Assembly: GCF_900104745.1 (NCBI RefSeq)
Contig: NZ_LT629732.1
Coordinates: forward strand, 2,777,981-2,841,980
DNA length: 64,000 bases
Source of the DNA: Actinopolymorpha singaporensis
GTDB lineage: Bacteria > Actinomycetota > Actinomycetes > Propionibacteriales > Actinopolymorphaceae
Direction: 5' to 3'
The notes beneath the pieces are model-generated. The model ran no database searches. It was not told the DNA's origin and saw only the letters and a list, made by a program, of their open reading frames with translations. Both the position numbers and the translations under genes were made by a program. Below, one piece after another: positions 16,351 to 26,115 of this stretch; within the stretch, counting starts at the first letter, position 1, and each line of letters starts with the position of its first letter.

Positions 16351-18960
16351 ATGCGACGCAAACTTCAAGCAGGACTCGTGGTTCCGCTCGTCGCGGCGTT
16401 GGCCGCGGTAGTCGGCCCCTCCGCCTCGGGGTCGCTGGCCAAGGCGAGCGACCCGCGCGAGGACAACCTGCCCACCCCCGCCTCGGTGCTCGGGTTCGAG
16501 CCCTGCACCGACTACAAGCTGGCCACCTACGAACAGATCACCGACTACTTCGGTGCGCTCGACAAGGCCAGCGACCGGCTGCAGATGACGAGCATCGGCA
16601 AGACCTCCGAGGGCCGTGACCAGGTGCTGGGCATCGTGTCCGCGCCGGACAACCTCACCCCGGACAACCTGAAGAAGTACCGCGGCATCGCCGAACGCCT
16701 GGCACACGCCCGCGGGCTCACCGACGCGCAGGCCAAGGACCTCGCAGCGGAGGGCAAGACCGTCGCCTGGATCGACTTCGGCATCCACTCCACCGAGGTC
16801 GCGCCGACCCAGACCGCCCCGCAGTTCGCGTACGACCTGGTGCGCAGCGAGAGCGCGGAGGCGAAGTCGATCCGCGAGAACGTCATCACGTTGTTCAACC
16901 CGAACGTCAACCCGGACGGGACGACGCACGTCTCCAAGTGGTACATGGACCACGTGGGCGGGCCGTACCAGGACTCGAGCTACCCGGAGCTGTACCAGAA
17001 GTACGCCGGCCACGACGACAACCGCGACTGGTTCATGTTCAACCTGCAGGAAACCCGCAACCAGGGCGACATCCTGTGGCACCAGTGGTACCCGCAGATG
17101 GTCTACAACACCCACCAGACGGCGGCGTACCCGGCGCGGATCTTCATCCCACCGTTCAAGGACCCGAGCAACCCCAACATCCCGGCCGAGGTGATCCGGG
17201 GCATCAACCTCATGGGCGACGCAATGACCCAGCGGCTGGACCGCGAGGGCAAGGTCGGCGCGGTGTCCCGGCAGCAGTACGACCAGTGGTGGAACGGCGG
17301 GCTGCGTTCGGTGCCGGCGTTCCACAACCAGATCGGCCTCCTCAGCGAGACCGCGCACGCCTCCGCGACGCCGAAGTTCGAGGACCCGGCGAAGTTTCCG
17401 AAGGAGTTCCCGTACCAGGGCGTGTCGACGTCACAGCCCTCGGCGTTCTACCCGAGCCCCTACAAGGGCGGTTGGTGGCACCTGAAGGACAGCTGCTCCT
17501 ACATCGAGTCGACCGGCTGGGCCTACCTCAACACCGCCGCGACCGACCGTGAGGGCTGGCTGTACGGCGCCTACCGGATGGGCAAGCAGGCCATCGAGGC
17601 CGGCGGGAACGTCGCGTACGTCATCCCCGCCGACCAGACCGACTTCGCCACCGCCGCCAAGATGGTGGACGTCCTGCGCTGGGGTGACGTCGAGGTCGAG
17701 CAGGCAAGCGAGGCGTTCGCGGTCGGCGACCGCACCTACCCCGCGGGCAGCTACATCGTGCGGGAGGCGCAGCCGTTCCGGCCGTACGTCGTCGACCTGC
17801 TCAACCCGCAGAACTACCCCGACCGGCGCAACCCCGACGGCACGCCGGAGCGCCCGTACGACATGGCGGGCTGGACGCTGCAGTACCAGATGGGCGTCAG
17901 CGTCGACAAGGTGGACGCGAAGATCGACGTGCCGTCCAGGCAGGTGACGTGGGCGGGCGTGCCCACGCCGGCGCTGCCGAGCAGCACGCCGGGATACGCG
18001 TACGCCCTCGACCCTCGGGTCAACGACTCCTACACCGCCGCGATGAACCTGCTGCGCTCCGGTGAGAAGGTGACCCGGACCACCGAACCGGTGGAGACCG
18101 ACCGGGGCACCTGGCCGGCGGGCACGTTCCTGGTCCCGGCCGGGCGCACGGGTGAGGTGAAGGTGCGTGGGCAGGCTCGTAGCCTCGGGCTGACGGTCGC
18201 CGGAGTGGCCACCGAGCCGGCGAGGACTGTTTCGGTCAGCCGGCCCCGAGTCGGGCTCTACCACGGCTGGGGTGGCAACTCCGACGAGGGCTGGACCCGC
18301 TACGTGCTGGAGCAGTTCAAGTTCCCGTACGCCCAGGTGCACGACGCCGACGTGCGGGCGGGCTCCCTGGCGAAGAAGTACGACGTTCTGGTGCTGCCGG
18401 ACGCGACGTACTCCCGGATGCTGAACGGCCTGCGTGAGGGCACCCTCCCGCCCGAGTACACCGGCGGGATGACGGCCGCGGGCGTGGCCAACCTGAAGAA
18501 GTTCGTCGAGGACGGCGGGACGCTCGTCACGGTCAACGACGCCGCGCAGCTCCCGATCCAGGCGTTCGGCGACTTCCCGGTCACCGACGTCACCGAGGGA
18601 GTGCCGTCCACGAAGTACTACTCGCCGGGCTCGGTGGTGGCGACCGCGGTGAAGCCGACCACGCCGGTGACGTGGGGCCTGCCGGAGAAGCTGGACGCGT
18701 ACTCCTCGACCAGCCCGGCGTTCACGGTCACCGGTGACGCCGGATCGGTGAGTACGCCGGTGACCTACCCGCAGGAGAACATCCTGCGCAGCGGCTGGCT
18801 GCTCGGTGAGGACCTGATCGCCGGCAAGGCCGCGGTGGCCGACGTGACCTACGGCAAGGGACGCGTGGTCCTGCTCGGGACCAGCGTGCAGCACCGGGCG
18901 CAGGCGCACGGCACGTACAAGCTGCTGTTCAACTCGCTGCTCCTGGGAGGAGAACGCTGA
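16351..18960 (+). CDS. Secreted M14-family zinc carboxypeptidase
   Basis: An 869-residue exported metallopeptidase. Residues 1-33 form a signal peptide. The zinc ligands are HSTE (about 145-148) and the His in NTHQT (about 253). NPNVNPDG, NRDW and the catalytic Glu of LSETAHAS (about 332) complete the M14 active site. Beyond residue 450 it carries a long extension ending in a class I glutamine amidotransferase-like fold (PRVGLYHGWGG, DVLVLPDATY, EDGGTLVTVND), as in large bacterial M14 proteins. It acts outside the cell on peptides or peptidoglycan-type substrates. A terminator-like hairpin follows. Confidence 0.92.
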   Translation: MRRKLQAGLVVPLVAALAAVVGPSASGSLAKASDPREDNLPTPASVLGFEPCTDYKLATYEQITDYFGALDKASDRLQMTSIGKTSEGRDQVLGIVSAPDNLTPDNLKKYRGIAERLAHARGLTDAQAKDLAAEGKTVAWIDFGIHSTEVAPTQTAPQFAYDLVRSESAEAKSIRENVITLFNPNVNPDGTTHVSKWYMDHVGGPYQDSSYPELYQKYAGHDDNRDWFMFNLQETRNQGDILWHQWYPQMVYNTHQTAAYPARIFIPPFKDPSNPNIPAEVIRGINLMGDAMTQRLDREGKVGAVSRQQYDQWWNGGLRSVPAFHNQIGLLSETAHASATPKFEDPAKFPKEFPYQGVSTSQPSAFYPSPYKGGWWHLKDSCSYIESTGWAYLNTAATDREGWLYGAYRMGKQAIEAGGNVAYVIPADQTDFATAAKMVDVLRWGDVEVEQASEAFAVGDRTYPAGSYIVREAQPFRPYVVDLLNPQNYPDRRNPDGTPERPYDMAGWTLQYQMGVSVDKVDAKIDVPSRQVTWAGVPTPALPSSTPGYAYALDPRVNDSYTAAMNLLRSGEKVTRTTEPVETDRGTWPAGTFLVPAGRTGEVKVRGQARSLGLTVAGVATEPARTVSVSRPRVGLYHGWGGNSDEGWTRYVLEQFKFPYAQVHDADVRAGSLAKKYDVLVLPDATYSRMLNGLREGTLPPEYTGGMTAAGVANLKKFVEDGGTLVTVNDAAQLPIQAFGDFPVTDVTEGVPSTKYYSPGSVVATAVKPTTPVTWGLPEKLDAYSSTSPAFTVTGDAGSVSTPVTYPQENILRSGWLLGEDLIAGKAAVADVTYGKGRVVLLGTSVQHRAQAHGTYKLLFNSLLLGGER

Positions 18961-18994
18961 CCGCGAGGAGCCGCTGAGCGTGGTTCGCGTCCTG

Positions 18995-19036
18995 GGTCCC
19001 CGTGCACCGTGGCGGTCGCCGCGCTGCACGGGGACC
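18995..19036 (+). terminator. Long hairpin after the M14 gene, probable terminator
   Basis: A perfect 12-bp inverted repeat, GGTCCCCGTGCA and TGCACGGGGACC, encloses 18 nt that can fold further (GCGG-tcg-CCGC). No T-tract follows, as is common for actinobacterial terminators. Confidence 0.55.
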
Positions 19037-19075
19037 TTCGCGTGTCCGGCGATGTGCCGCGCCCTGATCCGGGCC

Positions 19076-19106
19076 TTGAGATGGTGTCGGTGCGTTTGGA
19101 TAGGTT
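19076..19106 (+). promoter_or_regulatory. Possible promoter of the GNAT-GH127 pair
   Basis: TTGAGA and TAGGTT are separated by 19 bp, upstream of the GNAT start at 19188. The spacing is slightly long. Confidence 0.35.
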
Positions 19107-19187
19107 GGCCGGAACGTCGTGGAAGTCGACGAAGAAGGCGAAGTGCTGGCGGGGAGTTCAACCCCGCGCGAGCGGCAGGAGGTGCGT

Positions 19188-19787
19188 ATGGGGGCAGAAG
19201 ACGGCCTGACCGAGGGGGGAGCACCAGAGCAGTTGCGGATGCTCTGGCCGGCCGGGGAGGCGCCCGCCGCCGAGGCCACCCAGCTGCCGGATGGCTACGC
19301 CCTCCGCCAGGGCCGCGCTGACCAGGACGTTCCCGCGTTCCGGGAGCTGATGACACGGGTCGAGCTCGGCACCTGGGACGACGACAAGCTGACCGAGGTG
19401 CTGGAATCCGTCGTCCCCGACGGCTGGCACCTGGTCGTGCACGAGCCGACGGGCATGGTCGTGGCGACCGGCATGTCGCAGCGCCGGCCGGTGCCCGATC
19501 TGTATCCGAACGGTCACGAGGTCGGCTGGATCGCCGCGCACCCGGACCACAGCGGCCGGGGACTCGGGCGAGCGGTCACCGCCGCGGCGACGGCGCGCCT
19601 GGTCGAGCTGGGGGCGAAGTGTGTCTACCTGCAGACCGACGACTTCCGGCTTCCGGCGTTGCACACGTACCTCCGGCTCGGTTTCCGTCCGCACCTGTGG
19701 GCGGCCGGGATGGTCGAGCGGTGGCGGGAGATCTGCGAGCGGCTGGGAGAGCCGCTCCAGCCCGCCGAGTGGCCGGTCGAGGGTTGA
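19188..19787 (+). CDS. GNAT-family N-acetyltransferase
   Basis: A 199-residue acetyltransferase. The ATG at 19188 follows a strong AGGAGG, which decides the start against GTG 19119. The acetyl-CoA binding signature is VGWIAAHPDHSGRGLGRAVTAAA, followed by the C-terminal YLRLGF motif. It is separated by 3 bp from the GH127 gene and so is co-transcribed with it, but no functional link is evident. Substrate unknown. Confidence 0.88.
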   Translation: MGAEDGLTEGGAPEQLRMLWPAGEAPAAEATQLPDGYALRQGRADQDVPAFRELMTRVELGTWDDDKLTEVLESVVPDGWHLVVHEPTGMVVATGMSQRRPVPDLYPNGHEVGWIAAHPDHSGRGLGRAVTAAATARLVELGAKCVYLQTDDFRLPALHTYLRLGFRPHLWAAGMVERWREICERLGEPLQPAEWPVEG

Positions 19788-19790
19788 CCC

Positions 19791-21683
19791 GTGCCGAGCG
19801 CGCACGGCCCGGCCCGGCTCGCCGAACTCCCGCTGGGCGCGATCCGGCCCACGGGCTGGCTGGCCGACCAGTTGCGGCTGCAGGCCGACGGCCAGACCGG
19901 GCAACTGGAGAACGTCTGGCCCGACGTCGGGCCGGACAGCGCCTGGCTCGGCGGTGACGGCGAGGGCTGGGAGCGCGGGCCCTACTACCTCGACGGTCTC
20001 GTGCCGCTGGCGTACATCCTCGACGACGCCGACCTGAAAGCCAGGGCGCAGAAGTGGGTCGAGGCCATCCTGGCCGGCCAGGGCGACGACGGTCAGTTCG
20101 GGCCGGCCGGCGACGACTGGTGGCCGCGAATGGTGGCGCTGAAGGTTCTCACGCAGTACGCCGACGCCACCGGCGACGAACGCGTGCCGGCGTTCCTGCG
20201 CAGGTACTTCACCTTCCAGGCGAGGAACCTGCCGCAGCGTCCGCTGCACGGCTGGGGACGCGCACGTGGCGCGGACAACGTCCTGTCCGTCATGTGGCTG
20301 TACGACCGAACGGGGGAGGAGTGGCTGCTCGACCTGGCTCGGCTCTTGCTTGCCCAGACCCACGACTGGGCGACGTTCCTCACCCGTGACCTGCCCGCCG
20401 GGCCCGCGCCGGCGTTTCGCCACCTGACGCACGGAGTCAATGTCGCGATGGGCATGAAGACGCCCGCCGTGGCCGCGTTGCTCGACGACGCCGTTGACGA
20501 CGCCGCTGGAGGGGGCCGACGCGCGGAGCAGATCCGGCAGATGCTGGCCAACCTGATGCGCCTGCACGGACTCGTGCACGGCTGCTTCTCAGGCGACGAG
20601 TGGCTCGGCGGCCGTGAGCCCCACCACGGCGTGGAGACCTGCCTGGTGGTCGAGTTGATGTTCAGCCTCGAGCAACTGGTGCGGATCCTCGGTGACGGGA
20701 GCCACGCCGACCTGCTGGAGCAGATCGCCTTCAACCTCCTCGCGGCCAGCAGCGACGCGCGCATGCTCGCGCACCAGTACCACCAGCAGGCCAACCAGGT
20801 GCTGGTCTCCTTCGCCGACCGCGACTGGAGCTTCAGCGGACCCGACGCCAACGTCTTCGGCCTCGAACCCCACTTCGGCTGCTGCACCGCCAACCTCCAC
20901 CAGGGCTGGCCGAAGTTCGCCCGGTCGCTGTGGATGCGGGCCGGCGACCGGACCCTGGCTGCCGTCGCCTACGCGCCGTGCCGGGTCGACGCTGAGTTGG
21001 GCGGGCGTCCGGTACGACTGGACGTACGCACCGGCTACCCCTTCGACGACGTGGTGGAGATCGGGGTTTCCACGGCGGTGACGCACGAGTTCGCGCTGCG
21101 GCTGCGGATCCCGGGCTGGTGCCGGGAACCGAGCCTGACCGTGGGGCAGGAGCCGCTCCCCACGACGCCGGACGACGACGGCTACGTCACGGTGCGGCGC
21201 GCGTGGGCCGACGGCGATGTCGTCCGCCTCGGGCTGCCGATGCGGTTGCGGACCGTGCCGCGGGACAACGGCGCGGTCGGCTTCCGGCTCGGCCCGCTGG
21301 TGCTCGTACACGCGGTCGGTGAGATCTGGCGCCCGGTGCCCGACCACGCCGGGCTCGCCGAGTGGGAGATCACCCCCCGCACGTTCTGGAACCTCGGCGC
21401 CTGGGTGGACGACCCCGCCGGCATCGAGTCGTGGCCGGTCGAGCGCCGACCCGTCGGACCGGTGCCGTACGACGTGGACGCGGCTCCGGTCGTGGTACGC
21501 GGCCGCGGAGCGTCGCTGCGCCGGTGGCGGATGCGGGACAACTCGGCGGGCCCGCCGCCGGCGAGTCCGGTCGCCACCCGGGCGCCGGTGATGGAGCTGC
21601 GGTTGCTGCCCTACGGCTCGGCCCGGCTCCGGGTGGCCGAGCTGCCCACCGTGACCGTGACGCCCGAGCCCGACGACGACTGA
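19791..21683 (+). CDS. Glycoside hydrolase family 127 (beta-L-arabinofuranosidase-like)
   Basis: A 630-residue cytosolic enzyme without a signal peptide. The zinc-thiolate active site of GH127 is visible: the E-T-C motif at about residues 282-284 and the tandem Cys in HFGCCTANLHQGWPKF at about 363-364. In the family the second-loop Cys is the nucleophile and the Glu is a ligand. The N-terminal (alpha/alpha)6 barrel includes GPYYLDGLVPLAYILDD, and beta-sandwich domains follow. It likely trims L-arabinofuranose from plant-derived glycans taken up by the cell. GTG start, GAGGG upstream. Confidence 0.9.
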   Translation: MPSAHGPARLAELPLGAIRPTGWLADQLRLQADGQTGQLENVWPDVGPDSAWLGGDGEGWERGPYYLDGLVPLAYILDDADLKARAQKWVEAILAGQGDDGQFGPAGDDWWPRMVALKVLTQYADATGDERVPAFLRRYFTFQARNLPQRPLHGWGRARGADNVLSVMWLYDRTGEEWLLDLARLLLAQTHDWATFLTRDLPAGPAPAFRHLTHGVNVAMGMKTPAVAALLDDAVDDAAGGGRRAEQIRQMLANLMRLHGLVHGCFSGDEWLGGREPHHGVETCLVVELMFSLEQLVRILGDGSHADLLEQIAFNLLAASSDARMLAHQYHQQANQVLVSFADRDWSFSGPDANVFGLEPHFGCCTANLHQGWPKFARSLWMRAGDRTLAAVAYAPCRVDAELGGRPVRLDVRTGYPFDDVVEIGVSTAVTHEFALRLRIPGWCREPSLTVGQEPLPTTPDDDGYVTVRRAWADGDVVRLGLPMRLRTVPRDNGAVGFRLGPLVLVHAVGEIWRPVPDHAGLAEWEITPRTFWNLGAWVDDPAGIESWPVERRPVGPVPYDVDAAPVVVRGRGASLRRWRMRDNSAGPPPASPVATRAPVMELRLLPYGSARLRVAELPTVTVTPEPDDD

Positions 21684-21761
21684 GCCGCCGCCGTCAGGGT
21701 GCCGCGAGCAGCGACCCGGTCCGGAGCAGGTTGGTGTTCTCTCAGTGCCGACGGTGGCGTT

Positions 21762-22259
21762 TCAGACCGTGAGTGACAGCCAGACGTCCGGCGGAATCTG
21801 CGGCTTGCCCGGCACCGGCCGGCGTTCCTCGGCCCAGGCGTCGCCCACCGCCTCGGTGGCGACCCGCCGCCAGAACCTCGCCGCTCCGGGGTTCTCCTCC
21901 TGGAACGGAATCTCCCACTTGCCGGGGTGCAGACGGAGCAGGCGGAGCGCGACGGCGTGCCCCACACCACGGCGGCGTACCGCCCGCACGACGAAGAACT
22001 CGCCCATCAGCCGGCGGTCGTCCTTCAGGCCGCGCACCAGCGCGAACCCGGCCGGTCCGCGGTCGTGCAGAACGAGGTAGCCACACCGGTCCGGGTCGTC
22101 GAAGTAGTCGGGGACCCGGGTCCACGTGAACAGGCCCGCGGCGTCGGGCATCGTGCCGCGGAACTCCGACAGGTCGTGCGCGTACAGCTGCCACAGCCGG
22201 TCGATCGTGGGCCGGTCCTCGTCCGTCATCCGGCGCAGCGTGATGGAGGTGTCGTTCAC
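21762..22259 (-). CDS. GNAT-family N-acetyltransferase
   Basis: A 165-residue protein beginning MNDTSITLRRMTDEDRP. The motif GEFFVVRAVRRRGVGHAVALRLL binds acetyl-CoA and FQEENPGAARFWRRV is the usual C-terminal motif. GTG 22259 is preferred because TATGGT ends exactly 6 nt upstream, a leaderless arrangement. An in-frame start at 22304 has no such support. Substrate unknown. Confidence 0.85.
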   Translation of the reverse strand: MNDTSITLRRMTDEDRPTIDRLWQLYAHDLSEFRGTMPDAAGLFTWTRVPDYFDDPDRCGYLVLHDRGPAGFALVRGLKDDRRLMGEFFVVRAVRRRGVGHAVALRLLRLHPGKWEIPFQEENPGAARFWRRVATEAVGDAWAEERRPVPGKPQIPPDVWLSLTV

Positions 22260-22265
22260 CGGCTC

Positions 22266-22271
22266 ACCATA
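22266..22271 (-). promoter_or_regulatory. Leaderless -10 hexamer of the GNAT gene
   Basis: TATGGT on the minus strand ends 6 nt before GTG 22259. Confidence 0.5.
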
Positions 22272-22387
22272 CGGAAGCTTCCGCGGTCGTGTGCACGGCG
22301 GCACTGACGTGGTGTCGGTGGTCGCTGCTATACCGAGTCCTCCATGGTTCGCCGGCCATGGATCTCCTGCCGACCACGGAGGAAGCG

Positions 22388-23365
22388 ATGAACGAACGGC
22401 CGGGTACGCCGACCACCGAAGGGCATTCCGTCGAGTGGGCGCTCGCCGTGCTCGGGCGTGACCTTCCGCCAGGGCTCGGCCGGGTGCGCCGCCATCGCCG
22501 CCTGGCCGGGGGCGCGTCCGGTTCGGCCGTCCACCTGCTGTCTGTGGACGGCGAGCGGGAGGTCGTGCTCAAGGTGAGCACCGGTGGTGCTCGTGCCCGC
22601 CGGGAGTTCGGCTTCTACCGCGAGGTGGCGGCCTTGCTGCCGGTGCGCACACCGCCGTTGCTCGCCGGCGCCGAGACGGACGACGGGCAGACCGTGCTGC
22701 TGCTCACGAACGCGCGCCCCGCGCCGCCGCCGGACCGATGGTCCGCACGCGACTGGGAGCGGGCGGCGGCCCAACTCGGCGCCCTGCATCGGCCGGAGGT
22801 CGCCGAGAGCGTCAGCGGGTTCGGCTGGCTGAGCCGCGCCGAAAGAGACGGATCCGCCGCGGCTGCCCATACCGCCCGTGCAGCCTGGCGGCGGCTGGGC
22901 CACGAGTCTCTCGCCCGACCGCTGCTCGACCGGGACGGCGAGTTCGGCAACGCGCTGTCCCGGTTGCCGACCTGTCTGTGCCACGGAGACTGGCATGTCG
23001 ACAACCTCCTGCTCGACGCCGACGACGAGTTCGTGTGGATCGACTGGCAGGAGGCCGGCCTGGACCGTGGGCCGGGAGACCTGGCGCTGTTGTGGCAGCG
23101 TGCGGAGTTCGATGGGGCTCATCCACCGAGGGAGGCGATGTTCGCCGCCTACGCGAAGGCACGGGGGATCCCGCTCGACGCGACCCTTCGGGCGGCCACG
23201 GTGGCGGCGGAGATCCGGATGATTCTCTACGGCTGGCCCGACCACCTGCGAGCCGTCGACCCGGCCCGACGCGACATCGTCCTCGGCCGGCTGGCCAGGC
23301 TCGCCGCCGAGTGGGAGACCCTGGGACGTGCCCCGGTCACGGCGACGGCGGTACGCGACGGCTGA
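22388..23365 (+). CDS. Aminoglycoside phosphotransferase-family kinase
   Basis: A 325-residue APH-fold kinase. The ATG at 22388 has GGAGGAAG upstream. The catalytic loop is CHGDWHVDNLLLD (H198-GD200) and the metal-binding Asp is in VWIDWQEAGLDRGPGDLALLW. The nucleotide-binding N-lobe includes a Lys in REVVLKVS. Such proteins phosphorylate small alcohols, aminoglycosides or macrolides, and resistance cannot be assumed. Unlike the two other phosphotransferase-like genes in this window, its catalytic residues are intact. Its last 29 bp overlap the convergent hydrolase gene. Confidence 0.87.
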   Translation: MNERPGTPTTEGHSVEWALAVLGRDLPPGLGRVRRHRRLAGGASGSAVHLLSVDGEREVVLKVSTGGARARREFGFYREVAALLPVRTPPLLAGAETDDGQTVLLLTNARPAPPPDRWSARDWERAAAQLGALHRPEVAESVSGFGWLSRAERDGSAAAAHTARAAWRRLGHESLARPLLDRDGEFGNALSRLPTCLCHGDWHVDNLLLDADDEFVWIDWQEAGLDRGPGDLALLWQRAEFDGAHPPREAMFAAYAKARGIPLDATLRAATVAAEIRMILYGWPDHLRAVDPARRDIVLGRLARLAAEWETLGRAPVTATAVRDG

Positions 23366-24605
23366 GGGCGCGTACCTCCGGAAAGCTCGTCGACCGGGAG
23401 GCGGTGAGCAGCGGCCGGGCGGAACCATGCACCGCATGGTCGAGGAACGCCACCAGGTAGGCGTTCTGCACGGTCAGCGCGCGGTGCCCGTCGATAGGCC
23501 CCAGGGCCAGGAGAGCGCGCAGCGGACGTGCGAGGTAGTACGCCCCGTAGTCGGTGAAGTTGAAGTGCCGCGCGCCGGTGATCGAGTAGGCGTACTCCTC
23601 ACCCGTGCCGGCCCTCAGCAGGGAGCGCGCGACCGCGAGGTCGCCGCGGTCCTGGTCGCTCGTTGCCGAGCAGGTCCCGGTGACGCAGGAGTTCTCGCTG
23701 CCGAGGATCATCAGCGGTGCCCGCAGCCCGGCGTGTACGACAGGGCCGAACTCCTTGCCGTCGAGGTCGACCGCCCCCGCGCAGGCGATGTCGGTTCGGC
23801 AGGCCTCCAGCGACGCCGCTCCGCCGAAGGAGTGCCCGACGTAGGCGACCCGGCCGGCGTCCACGTGCCCGCGAAGGTCGACCTGTCCGCCGGACCTGTC
23901 GAGGGCAGCCACACGGCGAGCGGCGAACCTCGCGTCGGCAGCCCACACGGCGACGATCCGGTTCGCCTCGGCGGTGGCCCGGGCCGAGGTGCCCTCCAGG
24001 TCGTTCGGGTTGCCCGCGTCGGTCGCTTCCACTGCCCGGCCGTGCACGACGCTGTGGTTCGCGCTGTAGGTCGGCGTGACACCCGCGACGAGGTAGCCGT
24101 GGCTCGCGAGGTTCTCCGCGATCGCGGTGTACTGCGGCGCGGCGAAGCCGAGGCCGGGCTCGAGCACCACCACCGGGAATCTCCCGTTCGCGACCGGGAC
24201 GCCTTCCCGCGCGTGGGTCCGGAGCTTGTCGAAGCTGCTCTCGGCCAGCCCGACGGGGCCCGGGAAGTGCAGTTGGCTCCACGCTCCTGGCGCGTAACCG
24301 GCGCGGTGCCCGCGCCTGGCGTCGGCCCGGGAGACGGGATACCACAGCCAGACCGACAGTTCGCGAGCCGTGCCGGGGCGTGGTGCGAGCGGGTCGGTCC
24401 GCCCGGCGTCGGTCCAGTCGTACGCCACCCGCCCCACGGCGAACCTCCCGGTCGGCGAGGGCAGCGCCACCGGCCGGGAGCTACGGACCGCGACGTGACC
24501 GACGTACCCGGCGCAGAGCACCACCACCGCGAGGGCCGCTACGAGCACGACGGTGAGCATGCGCCGCATCAGGCCATGTCGGCGTCGCGCCGCTCGGCGG
24601 GTCAC
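23337..24605 (-). CDS. Alpha/beta hydrolase, PAF-acetylhydrolase/lipase-like
   Basis: A 422-residue protein. An N-terminal membrane segment or uncleaved signal (residues 17-40) suggests extracytoplasmic location. The nucleophile elbow is GHSFGG with S259, the acid is in DLDGKEF (about 280-282), and the His is in GARHFNFTDY (H347), as in plasma-type platelet-activating-factor acetylhydrolases. Cys pairs at about 307/312 may form a disulfide. The start overlaps the stop of the GH29 gene (ATGA), so both are in one operon under TetR. Confidence 0.87.
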   Translation of the reverse strand: MTRRAARRRHGLMRRMLTVVLVAALAVVVLCAGYVGHVAVRSSRPVALPSPTGRFAVGRVAYDWTDAGRTDPLAPRPGTARELSVWLWYPVSRADARRGHRAGYAPGAWSQLHFPGPVGLAESSFDKLRTHAREGVPVANGRFPVVVLEPGLGFAAPQYTAIAENLASHGYLVAGVTPTYSANHSVVHGRAVEATDAGNPNDLEGTSARATAEANRIVAVWAADARFAARRVAALDRSGGQVDLRGHVDAGRVAYVGHSFGGAASLEACRTDIACAGAVDLDGKEFGPVVHAGLRAPLMILGSENSCVTGTCSATSDQDRGDLAVARSLLRAGTGEEYAYSITGARHFNFTDYGAYYLARPLRALLALGPIDGHRALTVQNAYLVAFLDHAVHGSARPLLTASRSTSFPEVRALSRRVPPSP

Positions 24606-26098
24606 GGCTCGACCGTCAGGGCCAGTACGTGCGCGGCCCGGTGGGGCGGAGGGGCCGGGAGGCGTACGTGCAGGTCCGGCCCGGACCAGGCGTGGTCGAG
24701 ATCGGCGTCGGTGCCGAGCAACCGGATCCGGCGACGGCCGGCCAGAGCCGCGAGGTCCCGGACCACGATGTTGTCCCCGAGCGACTCGGTGAGCAGGATG
24801 GCGTAAACGGTGTCGCCGGTGCCGTTTCCGTCACCGGGACCGGGATCGACCCGGTGGGTGAGTCGCACCCGCTGCCCGTCTCCGGTCGTCGTCTCCGGTC
24901 GCGTCCACGACCTCGTGCCGTAGATCGCCTCGCCGTGCACCTTCAGCCACGCGCCGAGTTCCCGCAGCGGTCGCTGCTGGGACGCCGGAATCCGGCCCTG
25001 CCCGTCCGGTCCGACATTGATCAGCAGGTTGCCGCCGAGGCTCGCCACCTCGGCCAGCAGACACACGAGGTCGGTGCCGGTGAGCAGGTCCCCGGCCGGC
25101 TCCTCGGCGTTGTAGCCGAACGACCTGCCGATGCCGCGGGTGAGCTCCCAGGCCGAGGTGACGGGTGTCCGCGGTACGTCGTACTCGTGGGTCCGGATGT
25201 CGTGGTGGAACGTTGGCGTCGGGGGGGTGATCTTCCTGCCGCCACGTGCCGCGGCCTTCAACGCCGCGCTGACGAACGCCAGATACAGCGCTCGAAACAC
25301 CTTGTTTCGTGACGTGCTCGCTTGTGTCCAGCGGTCGTTGACAAGGCCGTCGCCCACCCGGTCGTAGTAGAACGCGAAGATCTCGTGCGGATCCGGGTCG
25401 GCCGGCCAGCCCATGTCGTTCCACAGGATCGAAGGTTGGTACGCCTCGATCAGTTCTCGCCAGTGGGCGGCGGCGTAGCGGCCGTAGTCACGGCCGAGGC
25501 TCTGCGCTCGCATCAGGTCGGTCATGGTCCGGATCGGCCGGTCGGTGAACGTCCAGTCGATTCCGCCCGCGTAGTAGAGACCCATCCGCAAACCGCGCGC
25601 CCGCACCGCGGCGGTGAGGTCGCCGACGAGATCCCGGTCGGCATGGAAGTTGGCCGGCATGTGCGGGTTGGGCACAATGGTGGGCCACAGCGGATAGCCG
25701 TCCAGGTGCCTGGTCACCATCACCGCATACCGCGCGCCGGCCTCGGTGAAGAGCTCGGCCCAGGCGTCGAAGTCGGCCCGGGTCGCGCCCTCGTCGAACT
25801 GCCGACGGAAGTCGAAGTAGGAATGGTCGCTGCCGTAGGTGCGTTCGTGGTGGCGCGCCGTCGGGGAGCCGGGCACCCGCAGCGAGTTGAGATACCACTC
25901 CGCGTAGGGAATGCGCCCGGCGGTGTCCCTGCCCGCCGTGAGGTCGCGCATGAAGTCGGCGAAGTCGCCGCTCGTGGGGTCGGCATAGGCAGGCACGGAG
26001 TACAGCCCCCAGTGCACGAAGATGCCGAGCTTCGCGTCCTGGTACCACGACGGGACTGGGCGTGCATCGAGAGATCGCTTGTCCGCTTGGAAGTTCAC
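24602..26098 (-). CDS. Alpha-L-fucosidase-like glycoside hydrolase (GH29)
   Basis: A 498-residue protein. The N-terminal WYQDAKLGIFVHWGLYSVPAY is the classic GH29 opening. The catalytic nucleophile is D228 in SILWNDMGWP. No signal peptide, so it is cytosolic. GTG start with CGGA upstream, 17 bp after the TetR stop. A C-terminal beta-sandwich follows. The substrate is probably an alpha-L-fucoside. The neighbour order TetR-GH29-esterase suggests a small catabolic unit for acylated or plant glycans. Confidence 0.92.
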   Translation of the reverse strand: MNFQADKRSLDARPVPSWYQDAKLGIFVHWGLYSVPAYADPTSGDFADFMRDLTAGRDTAGRIPYAEWYLNSLRVPGSPTARHHERTYGSDHSYFDFRRQFDEGATRADFDAWAELFTEAGARYAVMVTRHLDGYPLWPTIVPNPHMPANFHADRDLVGDLTAAVRARGLRMGLYYAGGIDWTFTDRPIRTMTDLMRAQSLGRDYGRYAAAHWRELIEAYQPSILWNDMGWPADPDPHEIFAFYYDRVGDGLVNDRWTQASTSRNKVFRALYLAFVSAALKAAARGGRKITPPTPTFHHDIRTHEYDVPRTPVTSAWELTRGIGRSFGYNAEEPAGDLLTGTDLVCLLAEVASLGGNLLINVGPDGQGRIPASQQRPLRELGAWLKVHGEAIYGTRSWTRPETTTGDGQRVRLTHRVDPGPGDGNGTGDTVYAILLTESLGDNIVVRDLAALAGRRRIRLLGTDADLDHAWSGPDLHVRLPAPPPHRAAHVLALTVEP

Positions 26099-26115
26099 CG
26101 AGTTCCGTCCGGTCG

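Noticed and set aside
22388-23365. Antibiotic-resistance gene
   Set aside because: The APH fold and intact HGD loop do not show aminoglycoside specificity; many actinobacterial members act on other substrates.
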